A program made the position numbers and the translations under genes. Shown here piece by piece: positions 16,990-25,953 of a DNA stretch of 64,000 nt (positions are counted from its first letter, which is position 1; each line of letters begins with the position of its first letter). The stretch is taken from positions 1 through 64,000 of the forward strand of contig CANOMQ010000001.1 of NCBI GenBank assembly GCA_947567595.1, in the 5' to 3' direction. The stretch is from an uncultured Lachnospiraceae bacterium (GTDB lineage Bacteria; Bacillota; Clostridia; Lachnospirales; Lachnospiraceae). The notes under the pieces were generated by a model. The model had not been told where the DNA came from. It saw only the letters and a list, made by a program, of their open reading frames with translations, and ran no database searches.

Positions 16990-17981
16990 ACATTTTATTC
17001 TGCAGCGTAGGACGCCGCTGCGAGCTGCTAAAGGATTTCAGAAAAACGCTCGGCGACAAGGTGCGCCTGATTGTGACGGACAACAGCCCGTACGCGCCCG
17101 CACTCGCGTTTGCCGATGTTAGTTACCAAGTGCCGTTAATTCATGACGAGGCATATATTCCAATGATTTTGGACATATGTAAGAAGGAAGGTATCAACGC
17201 AGTTACGACCTTAATTGACCCCGAAATTGCAATTCTTGCCGAGCACCGACAGGAATTTGAAGCGCTTGGCGTGACTGTGCTTGCCCCGTACCAAGAGACG
17301 GCGGCGCTTTGCTTTGACAAATATGAAATGTCCAAATATCTGACGGAAAAAGGAATTAACACGGTAAAAACGTACGGCTGCTTTGCCGACTTTTGGAAAG
17401 CATACAGCAAAAAGGAAATTGATTTTCCCGTGTTTGTAAAGCCCCGCACCGGAAGCGGGAGCGTCGGCGCAAGAAAGGTGGAGACCTTCGAGCTGCTAGA
17501 GGAGCTGACCACGCAGGACAATACGCTGATTATTCAGGAGCTGATGACAGGCGAGGACATGGACGCGGACATCTATGTGGACACCATCAGCCACAAGCCC
17601 GTCGCCATTTTCTCCAAAAAGAAGCTGTCAACCACAATCGGCGGCGCCAATAAAACCATTTCCTTCAAGGACGAAAGCCTGTTTGCATTCGTGCAGAAGG
17701 CGCTCTCGGTATTTGAATTTAACGGGCCCTTGGACATGGATTTGTTCTATCAGGACGGAGCCTATTATCTTTCGGAAATCAATCCGCGCTTTGGCGGCGC
17801 ATACCTGCACGCATACGGTGCAGGCGTTGACTTTCCAAAGTTAATTTACACAAACGTAGTGGAGAAAACTGAAAATGCGCCCTGTATCGGCGATTACGAG
17901 GAAGATGTCGTCATGATGATGTATGACAGCGTTGTCATCGAAAAGCTGGACGCAATCAGGAAGAACATGGTAAGCCTATGA
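16986..17981 (+). CDS. ATP-grasp enzyme of a glycan cluster
   Basis: Carbamoyl-phosphate-synthase-like ATP-grasp ligase, 331 residues. The N-terminal pre-ATP-grasp domain opens MNILFCSVGRRCELLKDF. ATP-binding lysines appear in FPVFVKPRTGSGSVGA, and metal-binding residues in YYLSEINPRFGGAY. Such enzymes join a carboxylate to an amine using ATP. It is coupled by ATGA overlaps to the PglC-type enzyme before it and the PglA-like transferase after it, so acylating or aminoacylating an amino sugar is an attractive inference; the real substrate cannot be read from sequence. Confidence 0.8.
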   Translation: MNILFCSVGRRCELLKDFRKTLGDKVRLIVTDNSPYAPALAFADVSYQVPLIHDEAYIPMILDICKKEGINAVTTLIDPEIAILAEHRQEFEALGVTVLAPYQETAALCFDKYEMSKYLTEKGINTVKTYGCFADFWKAYSKKEIDFPVFVKPRTGSGSVGARKVETFELLEELTTQDNTLIIQELMTGEDMDADIYVDTISHKPVAIFSKKKLSTTIGGANKTISFKDESLFAFVQKALSVFEFNGPLDMDLFYQDGAYYLSEINPRFGGAYLHAYGAGVDFPKLIYTNVVEKTENAPCIGDYEEDVVMMMYDSVVIEKLDAIRKNMVSL

Positions 17982-19087
17982 AAATACTGATTTTAACCAA
18001 TTATGCGAACGGTCTGTACCTGTTTCGCAAGGAGCTTTTGCAGGCGCTCACAAAGGATGGGCACAAGGTGTCCGTTTCCCTGCCGCCTGACGAAAATGAG
18101 GACAAGCTAAAAGACCTGTGCGAGGTGATAGAAACCCCCTTTGACAGGCGCGGCATGAATCCGTTTCAGGACGCAAAGCTGTTCTTTTCCTATTTAAAAC
18201 TCCTGCGTAAGCAAAAGCCCGATGTGGTGCTCACGTACACCATCAAGCCAAACCTCTACGGCGCGCTTGCCTGCCGTATAAAAAAAGTGCCCTATCTGTG
18301 CAATGTCACGGGACTTGGCACGGCGATTGAGGGCGGCGGACTGCTCAGTAAGCTTCTGCTTATCTTTTACCGCATTTCCATGAAAGGCGCGCAGCGGGTA
18401 TTTTTCCAAAATATGCGCAACCGCGATTTTATGAATAGAAACGGCATTGCGGTGGAAAATAACGTGCTTTTGCCGGGCTCCGGGGTGAATTTAACGGAAC
18501 ACCCGCTTCGGGAGTATCCGCCGCAGGACAAGCGTATCCGTTTTCTTGCGGTAATCCGTATTATGAAGGACAAGGGCATTGAGGAGTATCTTGAGGCGGC
18601 ACGGATTATGAGAAGCCGGCACAAAAACGTGAAGTTTTATCTTGTGGGCGAGTACGAGGAGGAGGCAAGGGAGCACTACGAGCCGCAAATCGAAAAGCTT
18701 GCAGAGGAAAAGATTATTAAGTATTACGGACATATTGACAACGTGGAGGCGGTTATGGCAAAAAGCCATGTGATTGTCCACCCGTCCTACCATGAAGGGC
18801 TGTCAAACGTCCTGCTTGAGGCGGCAGCGTGCGGGCGTCCCGTGCTTGCAAGCGACATCAGCGGCTGTGTCGAGACCTTTGTGGAAGGTGAGAGCGGCTT
18901 TGCCTTTGCCATCAAAGACACCGACGCGCTCGTAAACGCGATGGAAAAAGTGCTTGCACTCTCCCATGAGGAGCGGCGGCAGATGGGCATTGCGGGCAGG
19001 GCATGGGTTGAGAAAAATTTTGACAGAAACAGGATTATTGAAACATATCAGAACGAAATAAAGGAACTGAAAAATAAAAGGAGATAA
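17978..19087 (+). CDS. GT4 glycosyltransferase (PglA-like)
   Basis: GT-B fold retaining transferase using a UDP-sugar, working at the inner membrane face on the lipid-linked sugar made by PglC. The acceptor domain starts MKILILTNYANGLYLFRKEL; TYTIKPNLYGALAC and CNVTGLGTAIEGGG are typical of the PglA / WbpX-like group that adds a second HexNAc. The EX7E motif is EGLSNVLLEAAACG. Length 369. It overlaps the ATP-grasp gene by four bases and precedes the UDP-GalNAcA genes, so GalNAc or GalNAcA is a possible donor. Confidence 0.8.
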   Translation: MKILILTNYANGLYLFRKELLQALTKDGHKVSVSLPPDENEDKLKDLCEVIETPFDRRGMNPFQDAKLFFSYLKLLRKQKPDVVLTYTIKPNLYGALACRIKKVPYLCNVTGLGTAIEGGGLLSKLLLIFYRISMKGAQRVFFQNMRNRDFMNRNGIAVENNVLLPGSGVNLTEHPLREYPPQDKRIRFLAVIRIMKDKGIEEYLEAARIMRSRHKNVKFYLVGEYEEEAREHYEPQIEKLAEEKIIKYYGHIDNVEAVMAKSHVIVHPSYHEGLSNVLLEAAACGRPVLASDISGCVETFVEGESGFAFAIKDTDALVNAMEKVLALSHEERRQMGIAGRAWVEKNFDRNRIIETYQNEIKELKNKRR

Positions 19088-19088
19088 A

Positions 19089-20411
19089 GTGAAAATGAGT
19101 TTATACGAAGACCTTGTAAACGGAACCGAAAAACTGTCCCTTGTCGGACTTGGATACGTGGGAATGCCGATTGCGGTGGCATTTGCCAAAAAAATCAAAG
19201 TCGTTGGCTTTGACTTGAACGCCGCAAAGATTGACCTCTACAAATCGGGCGTTGACCCCACAAACGAGGTCGGAGGCGACGTGATTAAAAATACCACCGT
19301 TGACTTTACTGCGGACGCGGCAAAATTAAAGGAGGCAAAATTCCACATCGTCGCAGTGCCCACACCCGTCAACGACGACCATACGCCGGACTTGTCCCCG
19401 GTCGAGGGCGCAAGCCGGATTTTGGGACAAAATCTTACAAAAGGCTCTGTTGTGGTGTTTGAGTCAACGGTTTATCCGGGAGTGACAGAGGACATCTGCG
19501 TGCCGATTTTGGAGAAGGAGTCGGGACTAAAGTGCGGCGTTGATTTCAAGGTCGGCTATTCGCCCGAGCGGATTAACCCCGGCGATAAGGTGCACCGCCT
19601 AGAGACGATTACCAAGATTGTTTCCGGCATGGACGAGGAAACGCTGAATGTCGTCGCACAGGTGTACGAGCTTGTCGTGGACGCAGGCGTTTACCGCGCG
19701 GAGTCCATCAAGGTTGCCGAGGCGGCAAAGGTGATTGAGAACAGTCAGAGGGACATCAATATTGCGTTTATGAACGAGCTTTCCATTATTTTTAACAAGA
19801 TGGGAATTGACACAAAAGCTGTCCTTGCGGCGGCAGGAACGAAGTGGAATTTCTTAAATTTCCAGCCGGGACTTGTCGGCGGACACTGTATCGGCGTTGA
19901 CCCCTATTATCTCACCTACAAGGCGGAGGAGCTTGGGTACCACTCGCAGATTATCCTTTCCGGCAGGCGCATTAACGACGATATGGGAAAATATGTCGCA
20001 GAAAACCTTGTGAAAAATTTAATTAAGGCAGATATTCCCGTAAAAAGCGCAAACGTGGCAATTCTTGGGTTTACGTTTAAGGAGAACTGCCCCGATACGA
20101 GAAATACGAAGGTTATTGATATCTATAAGGAACTAAAGGAGTACGGTATTACGGCAAAGGTAACCGATGACAATGCCGACGCGGACGAGGCGAAACGCCT
20201 TTACGGCATTACCTTTACGCCGATGAAGGACATCAAAAACTGCGACGCGGTGATTTTGGCGGTGGCGCACGAGGCGTACAAGCAGCTTACAATGGACGAT
20301 TTGGCGGCGCTTTACGCGGACAACGGCAAGGCGAAGGTGCTCACGGACTTAAAGGGCGTGCTTGACCGGAAGGAATACGAAAACGCAGGCTATCTATACT
20401 GGAGGTTATAA
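19089..20411 (+). CDS. tviB: UDP-N-acetylhexosamine 6-dehydrogenase (TviB/WbpA-like)
   Basis: NAD-dependent oxidation of UDP-GlcNAc (or UDP-GalNAc) to the uronic acid. N-terminal NAD domain with LVGLGYVGMPIAVAFAKK, middle helix with KVAEAAKVIENSQRDIN, and the catalytic Cys in GGHCIGVDPYYL, which with YKAEELGYHSQ marks the TviB/WbpA/VipA type. GTG 19089 is 5 bases from GGAG, while ATG 19095 is 11 bases away; both are possible. The next gene, a TviC/WbpP-like epimerase, begins right after the stop, so the pair should make UDP-GalNAcA as for the Vi antigen. Confidence 0.9.
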   Translation: MKMSLYEDLVNGTEKLSLVGLGYVGMPIAVAFAKKIKVVGFDLNAAKIDLYKSGVDPTNEVGGDVIKNTTVDFTADAAKLKEAKFHIVAVPTPVNDDHTPDLSPVEGASRILGQNLTKGSVVVFESTVYPGVTEDICVPILEKESGLKCGVDFKVGYSPERINPGDKVHRLETITKIVSGMDEETLNVVAQVYELVVDAGVYRAESIKVAEAAKVIENSQRDINIAFMNELSIIFNKMGIDTKAVLAAAGTKWNFLNFQPGLVGGHCIGVDPYYLTYKAEELGYHSQIILSGRRINDDMGKYVAENLVKNLIKADIPVKSANVAILGFTFKENCPDTRNTKVIDIYKELKEYGITAKVTDDNADADEAKRLYGITFTPMKDIKNCDAVILAVAHEAYKQLTMDDLAALYADNGKAKVLTDLKGVLDRKEYENAGYLYWRL

Positions 20412-20412
20412 A

Positions 20413-21387
20413 ATGGGCTATCAGGATTTGAAATTTGACGAAAAAAGCGTCTTTCTCGTGACAGGCGGCGCGGGCTTTATCGGCTCGAACCTTTGCGAGG
20501 CGATTACGGACATGGGCTGTCAGGTGCGCTGCCTTGACGACCTCTCGACAGGCAAAGAGGAGAATGTAAAGCTGTTTGCCGACCGCAAAAACTACACGTT
20601 TATCAAGGGCGACATCAAGGATTTGGACACCTGCATGAAGGCGTGTGAGGGCGTGGATTATGTGCTCAATCAGGCGGCGTGGGGCTCCGTGCCGCGCAGC
20701 ATTGAAATGCCGCTCTTTTACGAACAGAACAACATTATGGGAACCCTCAACATGATGGAGGCGGCAAGACAAAACGGCGTGAAAAAGTTTGTCTATGCGT
20801 CCAGCTCGTCCGTCTACGGCGACCACCCCGTATTGCCGAAAAAGGAGGGGCAGGAGGGCAATCTGCTGTCTCCCTACGCGCTCACCAAGCGCACAAACGA
20901 GGAGTACGGAAAGCTTTACAAAAAGCTCTACGGTCTTGACACGTACGGAATGCGCTATTTCAATGTATTCGGGCGCAGACAGGACCCGAACGGCGCGTAT
21001 GCGGCAGTTATTCCGAAGTTTATCAAGCAGCTTTTGGACGGCGAGGTGCCCACGATTAACGGTGACGGAAAGCAGTCAAGGGATTTCACGTATATTGACA
21101 ATGTCATCGAGGCGAATTTCCGGGCGTGCCTTGCCCCGAGCGACGCGGCAGGACAGGCGTTTAACATTGCCTATGGCGGACGGGAATATCTGATTGATAT
21201 TTATTATGACCTCTGCAAGGCGCTTGGCAAAAACGTCGAGCCAAACTTCGGACCGGACAGGGCGGGCGACATCAAGCACTCCAACGCCGATATTTCCAAG
21301 GCGCGTGAGCTTCTGGGCTACAATCCCGAGTTCGACTTTGAAAAGGGAATCGCGCTTGCCATTGACTGGTACAAAGAAAACTTATAG
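20413..21387 (+). CDS. tviC: UDP-N-acetylglucosamine(uronate) 4-epimerase (TviC/WbpP-like)
   Basis: SDR-family epimerase; 324 residues. Seen: VTGGAGFIGSNLCEAI (NAD loop), DDLSTGKEENV, NQAAWGSVPRSIEMP, catalytic SSSSVYGD with YALTK, and the RYFNVFGRRQDPNGAYAAVI block characteristic of WbpP/TviC. Start ATG 20413 has GGAGG 8 bases upstream, inside the end of the dehydrogenase gene. Together with that enzyme it interconverts the GlcNAcA and GalNAcA nucleotides. Confidence 0.9.
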   Translation: MGYQDLKFDEKSVFLVTGGAGFIGSNLCEAITDMGCQVRCLDDLSTGKEENVKLFADRKNYTFIKGDIKDLDTCMKACEGVDYVLNQAAWGSVPRSIEMPLFYEQNNIMGTLNMMEAARQNGVKKFVYASSSSVYGDHPVLPKKEGQEGNLLSPYALTKRTNEEYGKLYKKLYGLDTYGMRYFNVFGRRQDPNGAYAAVIPKFIKQLLDGEVPTINGDGKQSRDFTYIDNVIEANFRACLAPSDAAGQAFNIAYGGREYLIDIYYDLCKALGKNVEPNFGPDRAGDIKHSNADISKARELLGYNPEFDFEKGIALAIDWYKENL

Positions 21388-21407
21388 TGGTAAACGTGGA
21401 GATTTGT

Positions 21408-22163
21408 ATGAAAAATACCGGAATGAAAATCTGTATAAGAATGGACGACATCACACCTGATATGGATTGGGCAAAGTTCCTGCGGTTTAAGGAGCTTTGC
21501 GATCGGTATCAGGTGAAACCGCTTATAGGGATTGTGCCGAAAAACGAGGATAAGATGTTAAGCATTGACGCGCCGCGTGCGGATTTTTGGGACTATGTGA
21601 AACAGCTCCAAAAGGAAGGCTGGCTGATTGCGCAGCATGGATATACACATGTATATGCGACAAAGGAGGCGGGACTGTTTCCGCTCAACGACTTTTCCGA
21701 GTTTGCAGGCGTGGAGTACAGTGAGCAGTATGAAGCGATAAAATTAGGACAGGATATTTTCCGGGAGCATGGCATTGAGACGGATATTTTCATGGCACCC
21801 GGACATTCCTTTGACAAACATACGTTCAAGGCGCTGCAAAACCTGAATTACTGGCGGATTACGGACGGGTTCGGGAAACGACCATATTACAGGTATGATA
21901 TGATTTTTTACCCGATTTCCCATAATCAGAAGAGTGCGCTGAAGGCAAAAAGCGGCTACACGACCTTTGTCGTGCATACGAATACAATGAATGACAACGA
22001 TTTTGCGCGGTATGAACGGCTCTTTGAGGAATATCGGGGACGGTTTGTTTCGTATTCGAAGCTGTTTGAGATTGAGCCGGTGTACCGGGGCTTTTTGAAG
22101 GCGAAGCTGGAATATCTGATGGCGTATGCAAAGCGCAAAATCATACAGGGCAGAAGCTCGTGA
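21408..22163 (+). CDS. Polysaccharide deacetylase-like protein (DUF2334-type)
   Basis: A 251-residue NodB-like barrel protein. It opens with CIRMDDITPDMDW (metal Asp residues) and has the His pair in AQHGYTHVYA (HX3H), then FMAPGHSFDKHTF and a FVVHTNTMND region. The set fits DUF2334/YdaL-type deacetylase-like enzymes and suggests removal of an acetyl group from a sugar. No signal peptide is seen, so action in the cytosol is likely. ATG 21408 is chosen for its GGAG 7 bases upstream. Confidence 0.7.
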   Translation: MKNTGMKICIRMDDITPDMDWAKFLRFKELCDRYQVKPLIGIVPKNEDKMLSIDAPRADFWDYVKQLQKEGWLIAQHGYTHVYATKEAGLFPLNDFSEFAGVEYSEQYEAIKLGQDIFREHGIETDIFMAPGHSFDKHTFKALQNLNYWRITDGFGKRPYYRYDMIFYPISHNQKSALKAKSGYTTFVVHTNTMNDNDFARYERLFEEYRGRFVSYSKLFEIEPVYRGFLKAKLEYLMAYAKRKIIQGRSS

Positions 22164-22197
22164 AAGGGAAATCAGGATAACAGGATTGAGTAAGCAT

Positions 22198-23556
22198 ATG
22201 AAAGATGGCAGAAGGAACAGACAAGTAGAACTGATTGCGGTGATGGCTGTGAGTGTTTTGTTTTACCTGATATGGTACTGGCACGACGGCGTCATCATCA
22301 CACCGGACTCGGAGTCCTATATCATCATGCAGGCGGACAGGGAGCCGGGGTATTGCTTTTATCTCTGGCTTATGCGCATGGTGTTCGGGGCAAAAAAATA
22401 CCTTGACGCGGCGGCAGTGCTCCAGTGTATCATCGCCGGAATTGCGACGGCAGTGTTTACGCTGTCCCTCAAAAAACGCTTTCGTCTAAGCTGGCTCTTT
22501 GGATTTGGCATTTGGGGCATTCAGTGCGGTCTTACGGTTTTAAACCGCTTTGTGGCACTCAGGGGCTACAGCTATTTCAACAGTATCCGCACGGAGGCGC
22601 TTGCCTACTCCTTTTATCTGTTCCTGCTTCTCGGACTTGTCGCAATTTTGTATGACAAAAGCAGGGCGGGCGTTGTGGCAAGCCTTATTTGGGCAGTCGT
22701 GCTCACCTCCATTCGAAAGCAAATGCTCGTCGCGTTCGGGCTGATTTTTCTTGCCGTGCTCTATGCATGGTGGAGGGACAAGGGGTGGAAAAAGGCGTTT
22801 TTGTACGCGGCAGTGCTTGTGCTTTTGGGACTTGGGAGCACGCGGCTGATTGACTGTACGTACAACCTTGCGTACAGGGGCACCTTTACGGCGCACACGG
22901 GCGATTCGAGCTTTATTTTGGGCAATGAGCTTTATGCCGCAGATAAGGAGATGGCGCAGCGCATTTCAAATTCTGACAACCGTGTCATTTTTTTGGAAAT
23001 CCTAGACCGTGCCGACGCGCAGGAATACAATATCCAGTACGCGGGAAAAGGCTGGCACGGATTGCAGGAGCACTACAGCATGTCGTATGACCGGATTAAG
23101 TTTGACATTGTCATGCCCGTTATCCGGGAATATCAGGACAGCCTCGGTATGGCGCAGGAGGCGCGTGAGGACAGCTACAATGCGATTGCGGGCGCGCTGA
23201 TGAAGGAAATCCTTGTGCCGTGCCTGCCGGATTTGCTTCGGATTTTTGCGGTAAACGTGATAAGCGGTCTGATTACCACGGTTTTAAAAGTGCACCCCGT
23301 GCTGAATGTGGTGGCAATGCTTTTGTACTTGGCATATATCGGTCTGTTCCTTTGGCTTGTCAAAAAAGGTTCTTATCATAAGGCAGACACATCGCTTTTG
23401 TTTGCGGCTTTGGTGATGATTTCGCTTGTGGCGACCATCGTGCTGACATCGGCGACGATTTACTGCCAAATGCGCTACATGCTCTACAACACGGGGCTGT
23501 TTTATCAGGCGGGTCTGATTATGCTGTATGAGGTTCTGAGAAAGGAAGGGGCGTGA
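22198..23556 (+). CDS. Polytopic membrane protein, possible GT-C glycosyltransferase
   Basis: 452 residues with about nine hydrophobic helices. After the first helix comes an acidic outer loop (HDGVIITPDSESYIIM, about residues 29-44), the position of the catalytic Asp in GT-C enzymes, and a long soluble loop near residues 215-320. I recognise no named family. The start is uncertain: ATG 22198 is used, with only a weak ribosome-binding site. Lying among GT4 genes, it may transfer a lipid-linked sugar outside the membrane, as the protein at 6557 might. Confidence 0.5.
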   Translation: MKDGRRNRQVELIAVMAVSVLFYLIWYWHDGVIITPDSESYIIMQADREPGYCFYLWLMRMVFGAKKYLDAAAVLQCIIAGIATAVFTLSLKKRFRLSWLFGFGIWGIQCGLTVLNRFVALRGYSYFNSIRTEALAYSFYLFLLLGLVAILYDKSRAGVVASLIWAVVLTSIRKQMLVAFGLIFLAVLYAWWRDKGWKKAFLYAAVLVLLGLGSTRLIDCTYNLAYRGTFTAHTGDSSFILGNELYAADKEMAQRISNSDNRVIFLEILDRADAQEYNIQYAGKGWHGLQEHYSMSYDRIKFDIVMPVIREYQDSLGMAQEAREDSYNAIAGALMKEILVPCLPDLLRIFAVNVISGLITTVLKVHPVLNVVAMLLYLAYIGLFLWLVKKGSYHKADTSLLFAALVMISLVATIVLTSATIYCQMRYMLYNTGLFYQAGLIMLYEVLRKEGA

Positions 23557-23563
23557 TTGTAAC

Positions 23564-24721
23564 ATGGCGACAGAAAAACCGATACGCGTCCTTCATGTGT
23601 TAGGCACGACAAACCTAGGTGGCGCGGAAAGCAGGATTATGGAATTGTATCGCCATATGGACAGGAAGAAGGTGCAGTTTGACTTCCTTGTCCATACCGA
23701 ACAGGAGGGGCATTACAGCGCCGAAATCAGGGCGCTTGGCGGAAGCATTTACAGTGTCCCGCGGTTTAACGGCAGAAATTATGCGGCATACCGGCGCGCA
23801 CTTGTCCGTTTTTTTGAAAAACACCACGACTACGCCGCGATACATGGACATATGACAAGCACTGCGTCAATCTATCTGCCGATTGCCAAAAAGGCGGGGG
23901 TTCCCGTGACAATCGCACATGCAAGGAGCGCAGGCGTTGACAAGGGCATAAAAGGGCTTGTGACGAAAATCATCAGACTGCCGTTAAAAAACCGTGCGGA
24001 TTACCTGTTTACCTGTTCCGAGGAGGCGGGCATTGCCGTGTACGGGAAAAAGGCAGTACGGCAGGGAAAAGTATGGACAATCCCGAATGCCATCGACACG
24101 CAGCGTTTCCGCTTTAACAGCAGTGTCAGGGAAAAAATGCTTGCCGAGCTTGGACTGTCCGGCAAGTTTGTCGTAGGACATGTGGGGCGTTTTGGCTTTA
24201 TGAAAAACCATGCCTATTTAATTGATGTCTTTTATGAGCTCTGTATCCTGCGTGATGATGCGGCGTTAGTCCTGATTGGAAAGGGAGAGCTTGAGGAAGC
24301 CATCAGGCAAAAGGTGCAGGACTTGGGAATTGCCGATAAAGTGCATTTTTTGGGCACGCGCGCCAATGTGGAGGACTATTATCAGGCGTTTGACTATTTC
24401 GTTTTCCCCTCTCTTTTTGAGGGACTTCCCGGAAGCGTGGCGGAGGCGCAGGCGGCAGGACTGCATTGTTTGGTTTCCGACAAGGTGACGCGCGAGGCGG
24501 CGCTGACCGATTTGGCAGTCTACCGCAGTATCGACGAACCGCCAGTCCAGTGGGCAAGGGAAATTCAGAAAAACGCCAAGGACGCCATGAACCGCAGGGA
24601 TATGCGGCAGGAGATTATTGATAAGGGCTTTGATGTGGCGATACAGGCAGGACAGATGGCGGAATTTTACCGTACAGGCAAAAACCCGCCCGGGCATTGC
24701 TGCGGTGCTTCGAGGTTCTAG
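23564..24721 (+). CDS. GT4 glycosyltransferase (EpsF-like)
   Basis: GT-B fold sugar transferase of 385 residues. N-terminal VLHVLGTTNLGGAESRIMEL is typical of EpsF-like exopolysaccharide enzymes; HARSAG and CSEEAG mark the acceptor side, GHVGRFGFMKNH the linker, and EGLPGSVAEAQAAGL the EX7E donor site. AAGGAAGGGG precedes the ATG at 23564 by about 15 bases. The last 20 residues (ending GHCCGASRF) fall outside the normal domain. The acceptor and donor sugars cannot be told. Confidence 0.8.
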   Translation: MATEKPIRVLHVLGTTNLGGAESRIMELYRHMDRKKVQFDFLVHTEQEGHYSAEIRALGGSIYSVPRFNGRNYAAYRRALVRFFEKHHDYAAIHGHMTSTASIYLPIAKKAGVPVTIAHARSAGVDKGIKGLVTKIIRLPLKNRADYLFTCSEEAGIAVYGKKAVRQGKVWTIPNAIDTQRFRFNSSVREKMLAELGLSGKFVVGHVGRFGFMKNHAYLIDVFYELCILRDDAALVLIGKGELEEAIRQKVQDLGIADKVHFLGTRANVEDYYQAFDYFVFPSLFEGLPGSVAEAQAAGLHCLVSDKVTREAALTDLAVYRSIDEPPVQWAREIQKNAKDAMNRRDMRQEIIDKGFDVAIQAGQMAEFYRTGKNPPGHCCGASRF

Positions 24722-24770
24722 AGCGCTGTCAAAAAATTTGTAAAAATCCAAAGAACGGAGGCGAACCATC

Positions 24771-25943
24771 ATGCGGCGCAGAAAAATGCTGTTAATCACA
24801 CCCATGCTTCATCAAGGCGGTTTTGAGCGGATTTGCGCCATGACGGCAAAGCTGCTTCGCGAGGTGTACGAGGTTCATATCGTGGTGTTTACCAAAGCGG
24901 ACATGTTCTATGACGTGTCGGGCATTGACGTAATCGATTTAAACCTTCCGGCAAAGGCTGGTAAAATCAACAAAATTGTCAATATTATAAAAAGGACACT
25001 GCGTCTTAGGGCAATCAAAAAAAAGCTGGGAATTAACATCAGCTATAGCTTTGGGACGACCGCCAACATTGTTAATGTTTTGTCAAAAACAAAGGATACC
25101 ACATGGGCAGGTATCCGTGGTTACGGCGCGCTGACGGACAGCGGTATCGGGCTGATTTGCAGGCGCGCTGACGTTGTGGTAAGCTGCACTAAGACAATGG
25201 AAGCGGACATTTGCAAAGCCTTTGTGCCAAAGGTATCCGCAACGCTCTACAACCCCTGCGACACGGCAAAAATCAGGGCGCTCTCAGAGACGCAGGACGA
25301 CATTTTGCCACAGGACAGGGCGTTTCTCGGAAGGGAGGGCGCGCTGATTGTCTCGATGGGACGGGAGGACGACCTAAAGGGCTTTTGGCATTTGTTAAAG
25401 AGCTTTTCCCTGATAAAAAAGGCGCTGCCGAGTGCGCGGCTGATGATTATCGGTGACGGGGAATATCAGGAGTATAAGCAGCTTGCAGACTCGCTTGCGA
25501 TAGCGGACGCGGTTTTGTTTACAGGCGTGTGCCAAAATCCGTTTGCGCTGTTAAGGTATGCCGATGTATACGTGCTCACCTCACAGACGGAGGGCTTTCC
25601 CAATGCCCTGATTGAGGCGATGGCGTGCGGTGTGCCCTGCGTGAGCGTCAACTGCATGACCGGGCCAAACGAAATCTTGGCGGACGATTTTACGAAATTT
25701 TGTGACCGGAGCCAGACGTACGAGGCGGATTACGGCATTCTGACCGGAATTTTTACAGGGGAAAAAAATCTCTGTGCAGATGTGATTACAAAGGAAGAAC
25801 AGGCATTTGCAGATACACTTATCAGCCTTTTGCGCGATAAGGTACGGCTTGACGCATACCGGGACAGGGCTGGGAAAAGGGCAGAGGACTTTGGGGTAGA
25901 TGTGTATGTGCGGCGCATTTTGGCACTTGCGCAGCAAAAATAG
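24771..25943 (+). CDS. GT4 glycosyltransferase
   Basis: 390-residue GT-B transferase. MLLITPMLHQGGFERIC forms the first Gly-rich loop, VSMGREDDLKGF the start of the donor domain, and EGFPNALIEAMACGVP the EX7E site. An insertion between residues 320 and 350 (RSQTYEADYGILTGIFTGE) is unusual for the family. GGAGG is 10-11 bases upstream of the ATG. It is one of four GT4 genes in the 23.5-30.1 kb block. Confidence 0.8.
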   Translation: MRRRKMLLITPMLHQGGFERICAMTAKLLREVYEVHIVVFTKADMFYDVSGIDVIDLNLPAKAGKINKIVNIIKRTLRLRAIKKKLGINISYSFGTTANIVNVLSKTKDTTWAGIRGYGALTDSGIGLICRRADVVVSCTKTMEADICKAFVPKVSATLYNPCDTAKIRALSETQDDILPQDRAFLGREGALIVSMGREDDLKGFWHLLKSFSLIKKALPSARLMIIGDGEYQEYKQLADSLAIADAVLFTGVCQNPFALLRYADVYVLTSQTEGFPNALIEAMACGVPCVSVNCMTGPNEILADDFTKFCDRSQTYEADYGILTGIFTGEKNLCADVITKEEQAFADTLISLLRDKVRLDAYRDRAGKRAEDFGVDVYVRRILALAQQK

Positions 25944-25953
25944 GGATATTGAT

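Noticed and set aside
23373..23383. An 11-base match (TTATCATAAGG) to the reverse complement of 32136-32146, considered as a guide-RNA target
   Set aside because: It lies in the middle of a membrane-protein gene, the sequence is close to palindromic and AT-rich, and the guide segment is not defined. Chance is a sufficient explanation.
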